A stretch of 60,359 bases of DNA from Sulfuricystis sp964478415. Its GTDB lineage: Bacteria > Pseudomonadota > Gammaproteobacteria > Burkholderiales > Rhodocyclaceae. Positions within the stretch are counted from its first letter, which is position 1. Every line of letters begins with the position of its first letter. Below, piece by piece: positions 42,116 to 52,932 of the stretch. A model generated the notes under the pieces. That model was given only the letters and a program-made list of their open reading frames with translations, was not told where the DNA came from and ran no database searches. Location of the stretch: the NCBI GenBank assembly GCA_964478415.1, contig CAYZII010000005.1:1-60359 (forward strand), in the 5' to 3' direction. The translations under genes and the position numbers were made by a program.

Positions 42116-42843
42116 TGATGAGCCCCCATCTTTTCGGTTTCAATGAGATAAGCCGTGCGCTCGGCACCGGTTGGCTGCTGGCCAAGGCAACGCGCACCAC
42201 GAGCAGCGGCTATGCCGCGATCTTCACCCTTTGCGGCGCGCTGATCATCGGCGGCTTGCTCATCCAGGGTTTCTCGCCCTTCGTCATCGCCGCCGCCGGC
42301 GCCTTCATGTTGCTTGGGCCAGCCATTCTCGCCGGTTTCTTTGGCATCGCCACTGCTTTCGAGACCCGTGGTCAGGCCAAACTGAGCGACACGCTAAAAG
42401 GTTTCGCTGCCGCCGATGCGGCCCTTTGGGTGGTCGCGCTGGTATGCGCGCTGCTGTTCATGATCTTCGTCACCGATGCCGGCATCCTTTACAGTTACAT
42501 GGTAGGCGGCGCCCCGATCTGGCTAAACGAGCTGATTCCGTTAAGGCCGGGTGTAACGGATTTCCTTTTCTGGGGGGCGGTCTCTGGCTGGGTCATCGCA
42601 TTCTTGTTGTTCTGTGTCTCGGCCTTCTCGGTGCCCCTCCTCTGCGAACGTCGCACCGGTCTGGTGGCCGCCGTGGTCGCCAGCGCTCGTGCCGTCTTCG
42701 GCAGTTTCAGGCCAGCAATGGCTTGGGCCGCACTGCTCGCCGTCCTGATCATCGGCAGCATCCTTTTGCTCCCACTGCTGCCATTCACCCTTCCTTGGCT
42801 TGCGTTTGCCAGTCGCGCGCTGTATCGCCAGGTCTTCCCATGA
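42115..42843 (+). CDS. DUF2189 domain-containing membrane protein
   Basis: A 242-residue protein with about six hydrophobic helices (for example GALIIGGLLIQG, AAGAFMLLGPAILAGFF, LWVVALVCALLFMIFV). The IASFMLLGP-like segment and overall layout fit DUF2189, sometimes called cytochrome c oxidase subunit I-like; the function is unknown. ATG 42115 shares a base with the queF stop and a second ATG follows at 42118. Its stop overlaps dapC by 4 bp. Confidence 0.83.
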   Translation: MMSPHLFGFNEISRALGTGWLLAKATRTTSSGYAAIFTLCGALIIGGLLIQGFSPFVIAAAGAFMLLGPAILAGFFGIATAFETRGQAKLSDTLKGFAAADAALWVVALVCALLFMIFVTDAGILYSYMVGGAPIWLNELIPLRPGVTDFLFWGAVSGWVIAFLLFCVSAFSVPLLCERRTGLVAAVVASARAVFGSFRPAMAWAALLAVLIIGSILLLPLLPFTLPWLAFASRALYRQVFP

Positions 42844-44045
42844 ACCCGTATCTCGCCAAACTCCAGCCCTACCCGTTCGAAAAGCTGCGCGCCCTGTTCG
42901 CCGGCAGCCAGCCGCCTGCCGGACAGAAAGAAATCAAGCTCCACATCGGCGAACCCCAGCATCCAACACCACAGCTCGTCAAGGATGCGCTCACCGCCCA
43001 TCTCGACGGGCTGGCGAACTATCCCGCCACCAACGGCTCGGAAGGGCTACGGCAGGCGATCGCCGGCTGGATCGCCCGCCGCTACGGCATCCCGGCACCG
43101 GATGCCACGAGCGAAGTCTTGCCGGTGAATGGCTCGCGTGAAGCGTTGTTCGCTTTCGCCCAGGCGGTGATCGCCCCGCGCCGGCACGAACAGCCGGTGG
43201 TGATCGCACCGAATCCGTTCTACCAGATCTACGAGGGCGCGGCGCTGTTGGCCGGCGCACGACCGTTCTATCTGAATACGCTGCCGGACAATGACTTTCG
43301 CATGGACTGGGAGCGCGTGCCGGAAGAGGTCTGGCAGGCAACCCAACTGGTCTATGTCTGCTCGCCCGGCAATCCGACCGGCAAGGTGATGCCGCTCGAA
43401 GACTGGCGCACGCTGTTCGAATTGTCCGACCGTTTTGGTTTCGTCATCGCCGCCGACGAGTGCTACTCGGAAATCTACTTCGATGAAACGCGCCCCCCGC
43501 TCGGCGGTCTGGCAGCAGCACGCCGGCTTGGCCGCGACGACTACAAAAACCTCGTGATGTTTTCGAGCCTGTCGAAGCGCTCGAACGTGCCAGGACTGCG
43601 CTCCGGCTTCGTCGCCGGCGATGCCGCGATCCTGAAGCAGTTCTGGCTCTATCGCACCTATCACGGTTGTGCGATGTCGCCGCCGGTGCAGGCGGCGAGC
43701 ATCGCCGCTTGGCAGGACGAAGCGCACGTGCGGGAGAACCGTCGCCTGTATGCCGAGAAATTCGCGCAAGTCACGCCGACCGTCGCGCGCCATCTGAAGA
43801 CCGCGCAGCCGGAAGCCGGTTTCTACCTGTGGGCTGACGTCTCCCTCACCGGCTTGTCGGATACCGAATTCGCCCGCCGCCTGCATGCCCAATATAATGT
43901 GAGCGTCCTACCCGGCAGCTTTCTCGCCCGCGATGCTGCCGGCATCAATCCGGGACGCGATTTCGTGCGTATCGCCCTCGTCGCCGAGGTTGATGAATGC
44001 ATCGAAGCCGCGCAACGCATCGCAGCTTTTTGCGCCTCATTGTGA
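42840..44045 (+). CDS. dapC: Succinyldiaminopimelate transaminase DapC
   Basis: A 401-residue class I PLP aminotransferase forming N-succinyl-LL-diaminopimelate for lysine and peptidoglycan. Blocks: IGEPQHPTP, LPVNGSREALFAFAQ, NPFYQIYEGAALLAG, CSPGNPTGKVM, ADECYSEIYFDE and the PLP lysine in SSLSKRSNVPGLRSGF. ATG 42840 overlaps the preceding stop (ATGA). Followed 16 bp later by dapD. Confidence 0.95.
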   Translation: MNPYLAKLQPYPFEKLRALFAGSQPPAGQKEIKLHIGEPQHPTPQLVKDALTAHLDGLANYPATNGSEGLRQAIAGWIARRYGIPAPDATSEVLPVNGSREALFAFAQAVIAPRRHEQPVVIAPNPFYQIYEGAALLAGARPFYLNTLPDNDFRMDWERVPEEVWQATQLVYVCSPGNPTGKVMPLEDWRTLFELSDRFGFVIAADECYSEIYFDETRPPLGGLAAARRLGRDDYKNLVMFSSLSKRSNVPGLRSGFVAGDAAILKQFWLYRTYHGCAMSPPVQAASIAAWQDEAHVRENRRLYAEKFAQVTPTVARHLKTAQPEAGFYLWADVSLTGLSDTEFARRLHAQYNVSVLPGSFLARDAAGINPGRDFVRIALVAEVDECIEAAQRIAAFCASL

Positions 44046-44061
44046 ACCAAAGGAACCTCTC

Positions 44062-44880
44062 ATGTCCGAACTTCAAAGCCTGATCGAACAATACTGGGAA
44101 GACCGTGCGAATCTGAAGCCCGGCACGGCGCCGGCGCGGCTGGGCGAAGCCGTCAAGACCGTGCTCGACGAGCTCGATGCCGGCCGTCTGCGCGTCGCAG
44201 AAAAGATCGACGGCCAGTGGGTCACGCATCAATGGATCAAAAAGGCCGTGCTGCTCTCCTTCCGCATCGAGGACAACGTGGTGATGGACAGCGGCGCGCT
44301 GCGCTACTTCGACAAGGTACCAACCAAGTTCGCGAAATACGATACGCACCTGTTCCAGAAAGGCGGCTTTCGTGTCGTACCCGGCGCGGTGGTGCGCCGC
44401 GGTTCCTATATCGCCCCATCGGTGGTGCTGATGCCCAGTTTCGTGAATATCGGCGCCTATGTCGGTGAAGGCACGATGGTCGACACCTGGGCCACCGTCG
44501 GCTCCTGCGCGCAGATCGGCAGGAACGTGCATCTGTCCGGTGGCGTCGGCATTGGCGGCGTGCTCGAACCCTTGCAGGCCAACCCGACCATCATTGGCGA
44601 CAACTGCTTCATCGGCGCCCGTTCCGAAATCGTCGAGGGCGTCATCGTCGAAGACGACTGCGTGATCTCGATGGGCGTATTTATCGGTCAAAGCACGAAG
44701 ATCTACGACCGCACCACCGGCGAGATCATTTACGGCCGCGTACCGGCCGGTTCCGTCGTGGTCAGCGGCAGCCTGCCGGCGAAAGACGGCACGCACAGCC
44801 TCTACTGCGCGGTGATCGTCAAGAAGGTCGATGCGCAGACGCGTTCGAAGACCAGCCTCAACGAACTACTGCGTGACTAA
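44062..44880 (+). CDS. dapD: 2,3,4,5-tetrahydropyridine-2,6-dicarboxylate N-succinyltransferase
   Basis: A 272-residue left-handed beta-helix acyltransferase, standard size. Hexapeptide-repeat stretches (IAPSVVLMPSFVNIGAYVG and IGRNVHLSGGVGIGGVLEP) and GARSEIVEGVIVEDDCV are clear. It catalyses succinylation of tetrahydrodipicolinate. AAAGGA lies before ATG 44062. pilU follows in 11 bp. Confidence 0.97.
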   Translation: MSELQSLIEQYWEDRANLKPGTAPARLGEAVKTVLDELDAGRLRVAEKIDGQWVTHQWIKKAVLLSFRIEDNVVMDSGALRYFDKVPTKFAKYDTHLFQKGGFRVVPGAVVRRGSYIAPSVVLMPSFVNIGAYVGEGTMVDTWATVGSCAQIGRNVHLSGGVGIGGVLEPLQANPTIIGDNCFIGARSEIVEGVIVEDDCVISMGVFIGQSTKIYDRTTGEIIYGRVPAGSVVVSGSLPAKDGTHSLYCAVIVKKVDAQTRSKTSLNELLRD

Positions 44881-44891
44881 AGGAACCCGGC

Positions 44892-46064
44892 ATGAGTGCG
44901 ATGCACAAGCTCTTCAGGCTGATGGCGGAGAAGAACGCTTCCGACATCTTCGTCTCGGTTGGGGCACCGATCAACATCAAGATCAACGGTGTCGCGATGA
45001 CGGTCAATCAGCAGGTGATGGACAGCGCGACGATCATGGCGCTGCTCAAGGAAATCCTCACCGAACGCCAGCTGGCCGAATTCGAGACCACGCTCGAGCT
45101 GAACACCGGCTATGCGCTCGAAGGCGTCGGCAATTACCGCATCTCGGTAATGCGCCAGAAGGGCACGCCAGCCTTCGTCGTGCGTTACATCCCGGCGCAG
45201 ATTCCGCGTCTCGAAACGCTCAATCTGCCGCCGGTGCTGGCAGATCTGATCATGGAAAAGCGCGGCCTGATCCTCGTCGTCGGCGCCACCGGCTGCGGCA
45301 AGACGACCACGATCACCGCGATGCTCGATCACCGCAACGAGCGCACCACGGGCCACATCCTGACGCTCGAAGACCCGATCGAATTCATCTTCACGAACAA
45401 GAAATCGATCGTCAATCAACGCGAGATCGGTTCCGACACCCGCGCCTTCCAGATCGGCCTGAAGAACGCGCTGCGCCAGGCGCCCGACTGCATCTTCATC
45501 GGTGAGATCCGCGACAAGGAAACGATGTCACAGGCGATCGCCTATGCGCAATCGGGCCACCTGTGTCTGGCCACACTGCACGCGAACAACAGCTATCACA
45601 CGATGAGCCGCATCATCAGTTTCTATCCGCTCGAGAATCGTCCGGCATTGCTGGCCGACCTCGCGGTGACACTGAAGGCGATCATCTCGCAGCGGCTGGT
45701 CAAGAAACCCGACGGCACGCGCGTGCCGGCTGTCGAAGTGCTGCTCAATTCGCGCTACATCGGCGAGCTGATCGAAAAGGGCGATCTGAACGCGATCAAG
45801 GAGGCCATGGAACAAAGCATGTCGCCGGGCTCGCAGACCTTCGAGCAGGCCTTGCATGCCCTTTATCGCGCCGGCACGATCACACTCGAAGAAGCACTCG
45901 CCAACGCCGATTCTCCGAACAATCTACACTGGTTGATCAACAACACCGAGCTGGAAAGGAAAACCGAGGAAAAACCGCGCATGCCACTCACCGAACCCGC
46001 CGCCGTGCAGACGACGACGGAAAATGGTGCGAGTTTTGCCGAGTTCGCACTGAAACTGGAGTAA
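44892..46064 (+). CDS. pilU: Type IV pilus retraction ATPase, PilU type
   Basis: A 390-residue PilT/PilU-family secretion ATPase. Walker A GATGCGKTTT (131-140), Asp box TLEDPIEFIF, Walker B IFIGEIRDKETM and His box TLHANN are present. GEIRD with a Glu-Thr-Met continuation and a long C-terminal tail fit PilU better than PilT (which has GEMRD). PilU assists PilT in forceful twitching retraction. It is embedded between dapD and dapE with spacings of 11 and 4 bp; no other pilus gene is here. Confidence 0.88.
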   Translation: MSAMHKLFRLMAEKNASDIFVSVGAPINIKINGVAMTVNQQVMDSATIMALLKEILTERQLAEFETTLELNTGYALEGVGNYRISVMRQKGTPAFVVRYIPAQIPRLETLNLPPVLADLIMEKRGLILVVGATGCGKTTTITAMLDHRNERTTGHILTLEDPIEFIFTNKKSIVNQREIGSDTRAFQIGLKNALRQAPDCIFIGEIRDKETMSQAIAYAQSGHLCLATLHANNSYHTMSRIISFYPLENRPALLADLAVTLKAIISQRLVKKPDGTRVPAVEVLLNSRYIGELIEKGDLNAIKEAMEQSMSPGSQTFEQALHALYRAGTITLEEALANADSPNNLHWLINNTELERKTEEKPRMPLTEPAAVQTTTENGASFAEFALKLE

Positions 46065-46068
46065 AGGC

Positions 46069-47205
46069 TTGAATGCCACGCTCGAACTCGCGAAAAACCT
46101 GATCGCGCGCCGTTCGATCACGCCCGAGGATGCTGGCTGTCTCGAGCTGATCGCTGCGCGGCTTGCCCCCTTGGGCTTCGTCTGCGAACGTCTGGACAGC
46201 ACGGGCCCAACCGGACGTGTCGCCAATCTTTGGGCGCGACGCGGCACGATGAAACCGCTCGTCGTGTTCGCCGGGCACACCGATGTCGTGCCCCCCGGCC
46301 CTCCCGAGCGCTGGCAATCCGATCCATTTCAACCCGACGAACGGGAAGGCTACCTTTACGGTCGTGGCGCCGCCGACATGAAATCCTCGCTTGCCGCTGC
46401 GATCGTCGCTGTCGAGCGCCTGCTCGCGGAACGCGAACCGAATGGTTCCATTGCCTTCCTGCTCACTTCCGACGAGGAAGGCGACGCCACCGATGGCACG
46501 GTGAAGGTCGTCGAGGCACTCGAAGCGCGGGGTGAGCGCCCCGATTTCTGCATCGTTGGCGAACCGACCTCTGCGACGCACCTCGGCGACACGATCAAGA
46601 ACGGGCGGCGCGGCTCGCTGTCCGGCAAGCTGATCGTGCATGGCATCCAGGGCCATGTTGCCTACCCGGAAAAGGTCAAGAACCCGATCCACCGCGCGCT
46701 GCCGGCGCTGGCCGAACTCGCCGCGGCGCACTGGGACATCGGCAACGAGTTCTTCCCGCCGACCAGCTTCCAGATCTCGAACATCCATGCCGGTACCGGC
46801 GCCACCAACGTCGTTCCGGGCGTCTGCGAGGTGCTGTTCAACTTCCGTTTCTCCACGGCCAGCACAGCGGAGGGCCTCCAGGCGCGCGTCCATCAGATCC
46901 TCGACCGCAACGGTCTCGAATATGAACTATTCTGGACCCTCGGCGGGCGGCCGTTTCTCACCCCGCCAGGGCGGCTGGTGAATGCCCTGTCGGCGGCGAT
47001 CGAAGCCGAGACCGGCATCGCGCCTGAGCTATCGACCAGCGGCGGCACCTCCGATGGCCGTTTCATCGCCGCCATCTGCCCGGAGGTGGTCGAATTTGGC
47101 CCGGTGAATGCGACGATCCACCAGGTCGATGAACGCATCGCGATCGCCGACCTCGAGCCGCTGACACGCATCTACACAGCTGCTTTCCGCGCGCTGCTGG
47201 CTTGA
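46069..47205 (+). CDS. dapE: Succinyl-diaminopimelate desuccinylase
   Basis: A 378-residue zinc M20 amidohydrolase. Metal ligands: FAGHTDVVP (His70, Asp72), YLYGRGAADMKSSLA, LTSDEEGDATDGT (catalytic Glu), and the C-terminal ligand region FGPVNATIHQVDE. Start is a TTG at 46069 with AAAGG just upstream; no in-frame ATG gives the N-terminal substrate helix. It converts N-succinyl-DAP to LL-DAP. The stop overlaps a possible TTG start of prmB. Confidence 0.95.
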   Translation: MNATLELAKNLIARRSITPEDAGCLELIAARLAPLGFVCERLDSTGPTGRVANLWARRGTMKPLVVFAGHTDVVPPGPPERWQSDPFQPDEREGYLYGRGAADMKSSLAAAIVAVERLLAEREPNGSIAFLLTSDEEGDATDGTVKVVEALEARGERPDFCIVGEPTSATHLGDTIKNGRRGSLSGKLIVHGIQGHVAYPEKVKNPIHRALPALAELAAAHWDIGNEFFPPTSFQISNIHAGTGATNVVPGVCEVLFNFRFSTASTAEGLQARVHQILDRNGLEYELFWTLGGRPFLTPPGRLVNALSAAIEAETGIAPELSTSGGTSDGRFIAAICPEVVEFGPVNATIHQVDERIAIADLEPLTRIYTAAFRALLA

Positions 47206-47252
47206 ACCCAGATTGTGAACGGACTGAAACTCTGCGCTGGCGACACGGCACG

Positions 47253-48143
47253 ATGGACTCACTGCTCGACGAGCTGATCACCCTGCGCGACTGGCTGCGC
47301 TGGGGCACGAGCCGCTTTCTCGAAGCGAAACTGTTCTTCGGCCACGGCTGTGACAATGCCCACGACGAGGCAGCCTGGCTGATCCTGCATGCGCTGCATC
47401 TGCCCCCCGATCGCCTCGATCCCTATCTCGACGCACGGCTCACGCGACCCGAGCGGCGCGCGGTGCTGGAACTATTGCAGCAGCGCATCGCGCGCCGGCT
47501 GCCCGCCGCCTATCTGACGCACGAAGCTTGGCAGGCCGGCTTTCGCTTCTATGTGGATGAGCGCGTGCTGATTCCCCGCTCCTACTTCGCCGAGCTGCTG
47601 GTCGAGGGCTTTGCACCCTGGGTTGCCGATCCTGAGGCAATCGAAACTGCGCTCGATCTATGCACCGGTTCGGGCTGCCTGGCGATCCTGATGGCGCACG
47701 CCTTCCCACACGCGCAGATCGATGCCAGCGACCTGTCGGCCGACGCGCTGGAAGTCGCCCGGCGCAACGTCGCCGACTACCATCTGGAAGAACGCATCCG
47801 GCTCGTCGAGGGCGATCTGTTCGCGCCGCTGGGCAAGCGCAAATATGACCTGATCATCAGCAATCCCCCCTATGTGACGGCGCAGGCGATGCGGGAACTG
47901 CCGCAAGAATACCGCCACGAACCGGCGCTGGCGCTGGCGGCCGGCGAAGATGGTCTCACCATCGTGCGCCGCATCCTCGCCGAAGCGAAAAAGCACCTGA
48001 AGCCTGAAGGGCTGCTCGCCGTCGAGGTCGGCCACAACCGCGCGCTCGTCGAAGCCGCCTTTCCGCAGCTGCCTTTCACCTGGCTCGACACGGAAAGCGG
48101 CGAAGGCAAGCTCTTCCTGCTGCGGCGGGAAGAGCTCGTGTGA
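47253..48143 (+). CDS. prmB: 50S ribosomal protein L3 glutamine methyltransferase
   Basis: A 296-residue N5-glutamine methyltransferase of the PrmB/HemK family. Features: LITLRDWLRWGTSRF at the N-terminus (PrmB-specific), AYLTHEAWQAGFRFYVDERVLIPRS, LDLCTGSGCLAIL (SAM motif I) and the catalytic SNPPYV. ATG 47253 is preferred; an upstream TTG at 47202 would overlap dapE. Its stop codon directly abuts the stop of the convergent PEBP gene. Confidence 0.93.
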   Translation: MDSLLDELITLRDWLRWGTSRFLEAKLFFGHGCDNAHDEAAWLILHALHLPPDRLDPYLDARLTRPERRAVLELLQQRIARRLPAAYLTHEAWQAGFRFYVDERVLIPRSYFAELLVEGFAPWVADPEAIETALDLCTGSGCLAILMAHAFPHAQIDASDLSADALEVARRNVADYHLEERIRLVEGDLFAPLGKRKYDLIISNPPYVTAQAMRELPQEYRHEPALALAAGEDGLTIVRRILAEAKKHLKPEGLLAVEVGHNRALVEAAFPQLPFTWLDTESGEGKLFLLRREELV

Positions 48144-48773
48144 TTACAGGCGCACGGCAGGATTCAGCGTATACAGGCCGGTGAGGCTTGCCTGCGCCAG
48201 GATGTGGCCTTGCATCGCTGCTAACACCTGTCCTCCGGTGAATTTGCCTTCCAGCGGCAGCCGCTCTATGTCGAGCGCATAGACGGTGAACACGTAGCGG
48301 TGGCGCAGGGCATCGTTCCAGGGCGGGCATGGACCATCATAGCCGTAATAGTCGCCCGCCATGTCGGGGTCGCTGGCAAACCAGCCGGTGTAGTCATTGA
48401 TGCCCTGACGTGCGCCATGTGGCGCTGCCGGGCCAGCCTTGCCGCGCGGTGTCACGCCGTCCGAAAATTCGCCTGCGGCGATCTCAGTGAGGCTGGCCGG
48501 CAGATCGACGAGCACCCAATGGAAGAAATCGACGCGCGGCAGGTCGGCGGAGACCGTGCGTCCCTCCTGGTTGACGTCCTCACCACGACTCGGCACGTCG
48601 GGATCGTGACAGATCACGGCAAAGGATTTCGTGCCGGCAGGCACAGCCGACCAAGCGAGATGGGGATTGCGGTTGCCACCGAGACAGACATGGGAAGTCT
48701 TGTCAGCAATGCAAAAGGCAAACTCGCCCGGAATCCTTTCACCGTCCTTGAAGCTGGTGCTGGCGACTTGCAT
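48144..48773 (-). CDS. YbhB/YbcL family Raf-kinase-inhibitor-like (PEBP) protein
   Basis: A 209-residue PEBP-fold protein. NPHLAWSAVPAGTKSFAVICHDPDVP and FFHWVLVDLPASLTEIAAGEF carry the ligand-site Asp and His residues, and GYDGPCPPWNDALRHRYVFTVYALD is the second family motif. Cytoplasmic, with no signal peptide; the bacterial role is unclear. ATG 48773 has AGGAG eight bases upstream, which decides against the in-frame starts at 48788-48791. It follows the RluF gene by 14 bp. Confidence 0.92.
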   Translation of the reverse strand: MQVASTSFKDGERIPGEFAFCIADKTSHVCLGGNRNPHLAWSAVPAGTKSFAVICHDPDVPSRGEDVNQEGRTVSADLPRVDFFHWVLVDLPASLTEIAAGEFSDGVTPRGKAGPAAPHGARQGINDYTGWFASDPDMAGDYYGYDGPCPPWNDALRHRYVFTVYALDIERLPLEGKFTGGQVLAAMQGHILAQASLTGLYTLNPAVRL

Positions 48774-48787
48774 GAAGACACTCCTCA

Positions 48788-49525
48788 TCAAAAACGTTCA
48801 TCGGCTCTGAGAAAACGCCACTGCCCGAGCGGCAGGTCGCCCAGCCTCACCTGGCCGATACGCACACGCTTCAAAGCCGTGACGCGCAAACCGACCAGTT
48901 CGCACATGCGGCGGATCTGGCGCTTTCTACCTTCGGTGAGGATGAAGCGTAGCTGGTTTTCATTCTGCCAGCGCACGCGAGCCCGCCGCAAGGGCTTGCC
49001 ATCGAGACTGAGGCCGTGATTGAGCAAAGCCAGGCCCTCTGCATCGAGCCTGCCCTCGACACGCACGAGATATTCCTTCTCGATGCGGCTGTCGTCGCCG
49101 ATCAACTGCCGGGCGATACGACCGTCCTGGGTTAGCACCAGCAGCCCCGTCGAGTCGATGTCGAGTCGGCCGGCCGGGGCAAGACCTTTCAAAATCGTCG
49201 GCTGGAAGCGTCGCCGATCTCCTGCGATCTGATTGCCGGGCTGGATCAGTACCACGGCCGGACGCTGGCCCATTTCGGGCTGGCCGGAGACGTAGCCCAC
49301 CGGCTTGTGCAACAGGATCGTGGCCAGCGCTGCCTGGCGGTCGCGGGCCCGCGAGGCCAGTTCGATCCGTGCGTCAGGGGCACAACGCGTGCCGAGCTGC
49401 GTCACTTTCCTGCCATTGACATAGACCAGACCGCGCTCGATGTAGTCATCCGCTTCGCGGCGCGAACACATCCCACGCTGCGCCATCAGCTTGGAGACCC
49501 GCTCGCCGGCTTGGGTATCATTCAT
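48788..49525 (-). CDS. rluF: 23S rRNA pseudouridine synthase, RluF type
   Basis: A 245-residue RsuA-family enzyme with an S4 domain (VSKLMAQRGMCSRREADDYIERG), the catalytic Asp in APAGRLDIDSTGLLVLTQDG, and FILTEGRKRQIRRMCELVGL. The closing LPLGQWRFL is RluF-like (U2604 of 23S rRNA in E. coli). It lacks the basic C-terminal tail of the E. coli enzyme. ATG 49525 gives MNDTQAGERVSKL; an ATG at 49549 is also in frame but overlaps rlmJ. Divergent from rlmJ by 22 bp. Confidence 0.88.
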   Translation of the reverse strand: MNDTQAGERVSKLMAQRGMCSRREADDYIERGLVYVNGRKVTQLGTRCAPDARIELASRARDRQAALATILLHKPVGYVSGQPEMGQRPAVVLIQPGNQIAGDRRRFQPTILKGLAPAGRLDIDSTGLLVLTQDGRIARQLIGDDSRIEKEYLVRVEGRLDAEGLALLNHGLSLDGKPLRRARVRWQNENQLRFILTEGRKRQIRRMCELVGLRVTALKRVRIGQVRLGDLPLGQWRFLRADERF

Positions 49526-49547
49526 GGCCACGATTCTAGCCCCTACC

Positions 49548-50396
49548 ATGCTCTCCTACCGTCACGTCTTTCACGCCGGCAACCACGCCGATGTCCTCAA
49601 GCATTGCGTGCTGCTCGCGGTGCTCGATCATCTGAACCAGAAGGACAAGCCCTACTGGATGATCGACACCCATGCCGGCGCCGGTGGTTACCGGCTCGAT
49701 ACGGGCCGCGCCAGAACCCATGCCGAGTGGCAGGATGGCATTGGCCGCCTCTGGCAGCGTACCGATCTGCCACCTCTCATCGCGCGTTACGTTGCCGCGG
49801 TGCGGGCGGACAATCCCGACGGTCGGCTCAGACGCTATCCCGGCTCGCCACTGCTCGCCCTGCGCGCGATGCGACCGGCCGACCGCCTGCGCCTGTTCGA
49901 GCTGCATCCGGCCGATGTGAAGTTGCTCGCCCAGAACATCGCCGCCGCTGCGCCGGATGCGACGAAACGCACGCAGATCCGTCAGGAAGACGGCTTCACC
50001 GGGCTAACGGCGCTGCTGCCCCCGCCGCCGCGCCGCGGCCTCGTGCTGATCGATCCCTCTTACGAGGACAAACACGACTACGCGCGGGTAGTCACCAGTG
50101 TCAGGGAAGGATTGCAACGTTTCGCCACCGGCACCTTTTTCGTCTGGTACCCTCTGCTGAGACGCAATGAGAGCCTCAAGCTCGCCGCCAGGCTGAAGAA
50201 GTTGGCCTCGGACTGGCTGCATGCCACTTTGACGGTGCGTCCGCCTGCACCGGACGGCCTCGGCATGCACGGCAGTGGCGTGTTCCTGATCAATCCGCCC
50301 TGGACACTCGCCGTTACGCTGAAGGAAACCCTGCCCTTCATGGCCGAGGTTCTCAAAGTCGGTGCTGACGCAACGGCAGGTTTCACCCTGGAGGCG

Positions 50397-50408
<12 letters not shown>
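49548..50408 (+). CDS. rlmJ: 23S rRNA (adenine(2030)-N6)-methyltransferase RlmJ
   Basis: A 286-residue methyltransferase. MLSYRHVFHAGNHADVLKH is the diagnostic RlmJ N-terminus, followed by WMIDTHAGAGGYRL (SAM site) and the DPSY-type catalytic motif in VLIDPSYEDKHDY. It modifies A2030 of 23S rRNA. The ATG at 49548 is 22 bp from the divergent RluF gene; the end overlaps aacS on the other strand by 12 bp. Confidence 0.95.
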
Positions 50409-52335
<1,927 letters not shown>

Positions 52336-52343
<8 letters not shown>

Positions 52344-52752
52344 GGGGATAGAGCCTCCGTATGAACTCCGGCAGTTCCACCGACTTGCCGGTTTTCGGAT
52401 TCCACCAGACGATTTTCGCTGCGCCTTCGGCGTACAGCGTCTCGGTGTCACCGACGAGGCGCATTTCATAATAGGTCGGTAAGCTGCTGCGCCCCGGCTT
52501 GCCGATCAACAGACGCACTTCGACCGTGGCGGGATAAGTGATTGGCTTCAAGAAGGTGCAACTGGCATTGATGAGCACCGGGCCATCCGTCACATTGACG
52601 ATGTCATGAATGCCGCAGCTCGCCAGCCAGTCCAGGCGCGCCTGCTCGGCGTAACGGAAATAGACGGTGTTGTTGACGTGGCCGAGCGCATCCATGTCGC
52701 CCCAGCGCACAGGAATGTACGAGGTATGCACCAGATGGCGGGGATGCTCCAT
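52336..52752 (-). CDS. 4-hydroxybenzoyl-CoA-type hotdog thioesterase
   Basis: A 138-residue hotdog protein with VRWGDMDALGHVNNTVYFRYAEQARLDWL, the active-site Asp (GDMD) and helix of 4HBT/YbgC-type acyl-CoA thioesterases. ATG 52752 gives MEHPRHLVHTSY; the frame stays open to 52818. It is co-transcribed with the acetoacetyl-CoA synthetase (8-bp overlap), which suggests short-chain acyl-CoA turnover. Confidence 0.9.
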
Positions 52753-52782
52753 GTGTGCGAGGCGCGGGAACGGGACTGCCAA

Positions 52783-52790
52783 ATTATAAT
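52783..52790. promoter_or_regulatory. Overlapping divergent -10 boxes
   Basis: ATTATAAT reads TATAAT on both strands (52785-52790 plus, 52783-52788 minus). It lies 30 bp before the thioesterase start (minus) and 142 bp before the ETF-QO start (plus) in a 180-bp divergent region. The -35 regions are poor on both sides. Nothing else was recognised in this spacer. Confidence 0.4.
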
Positions 52791-52932
52791 CGGGCGCAAC
52801 GCCGCAGACCGCCCGCACGGCAAGTTAGCGTGGAACGCCTTACCTGCCGACCGTGGCCGCGTGCGTTTCATTGACCGTGGGTGGCCCGAGGTCGGCGATG
52901 CGGCGTTAGGCAAAAACCAGAGGGAGAACGAG

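Noticed and set aside
42171..42839. Upstream extension of dapC over the DUF2189 gene
   Set aside because: The extension lacks aminotransferase sequence; the DUF2189 frame over the same DNA has proper membrane helices and dapC starts normally at 42840.
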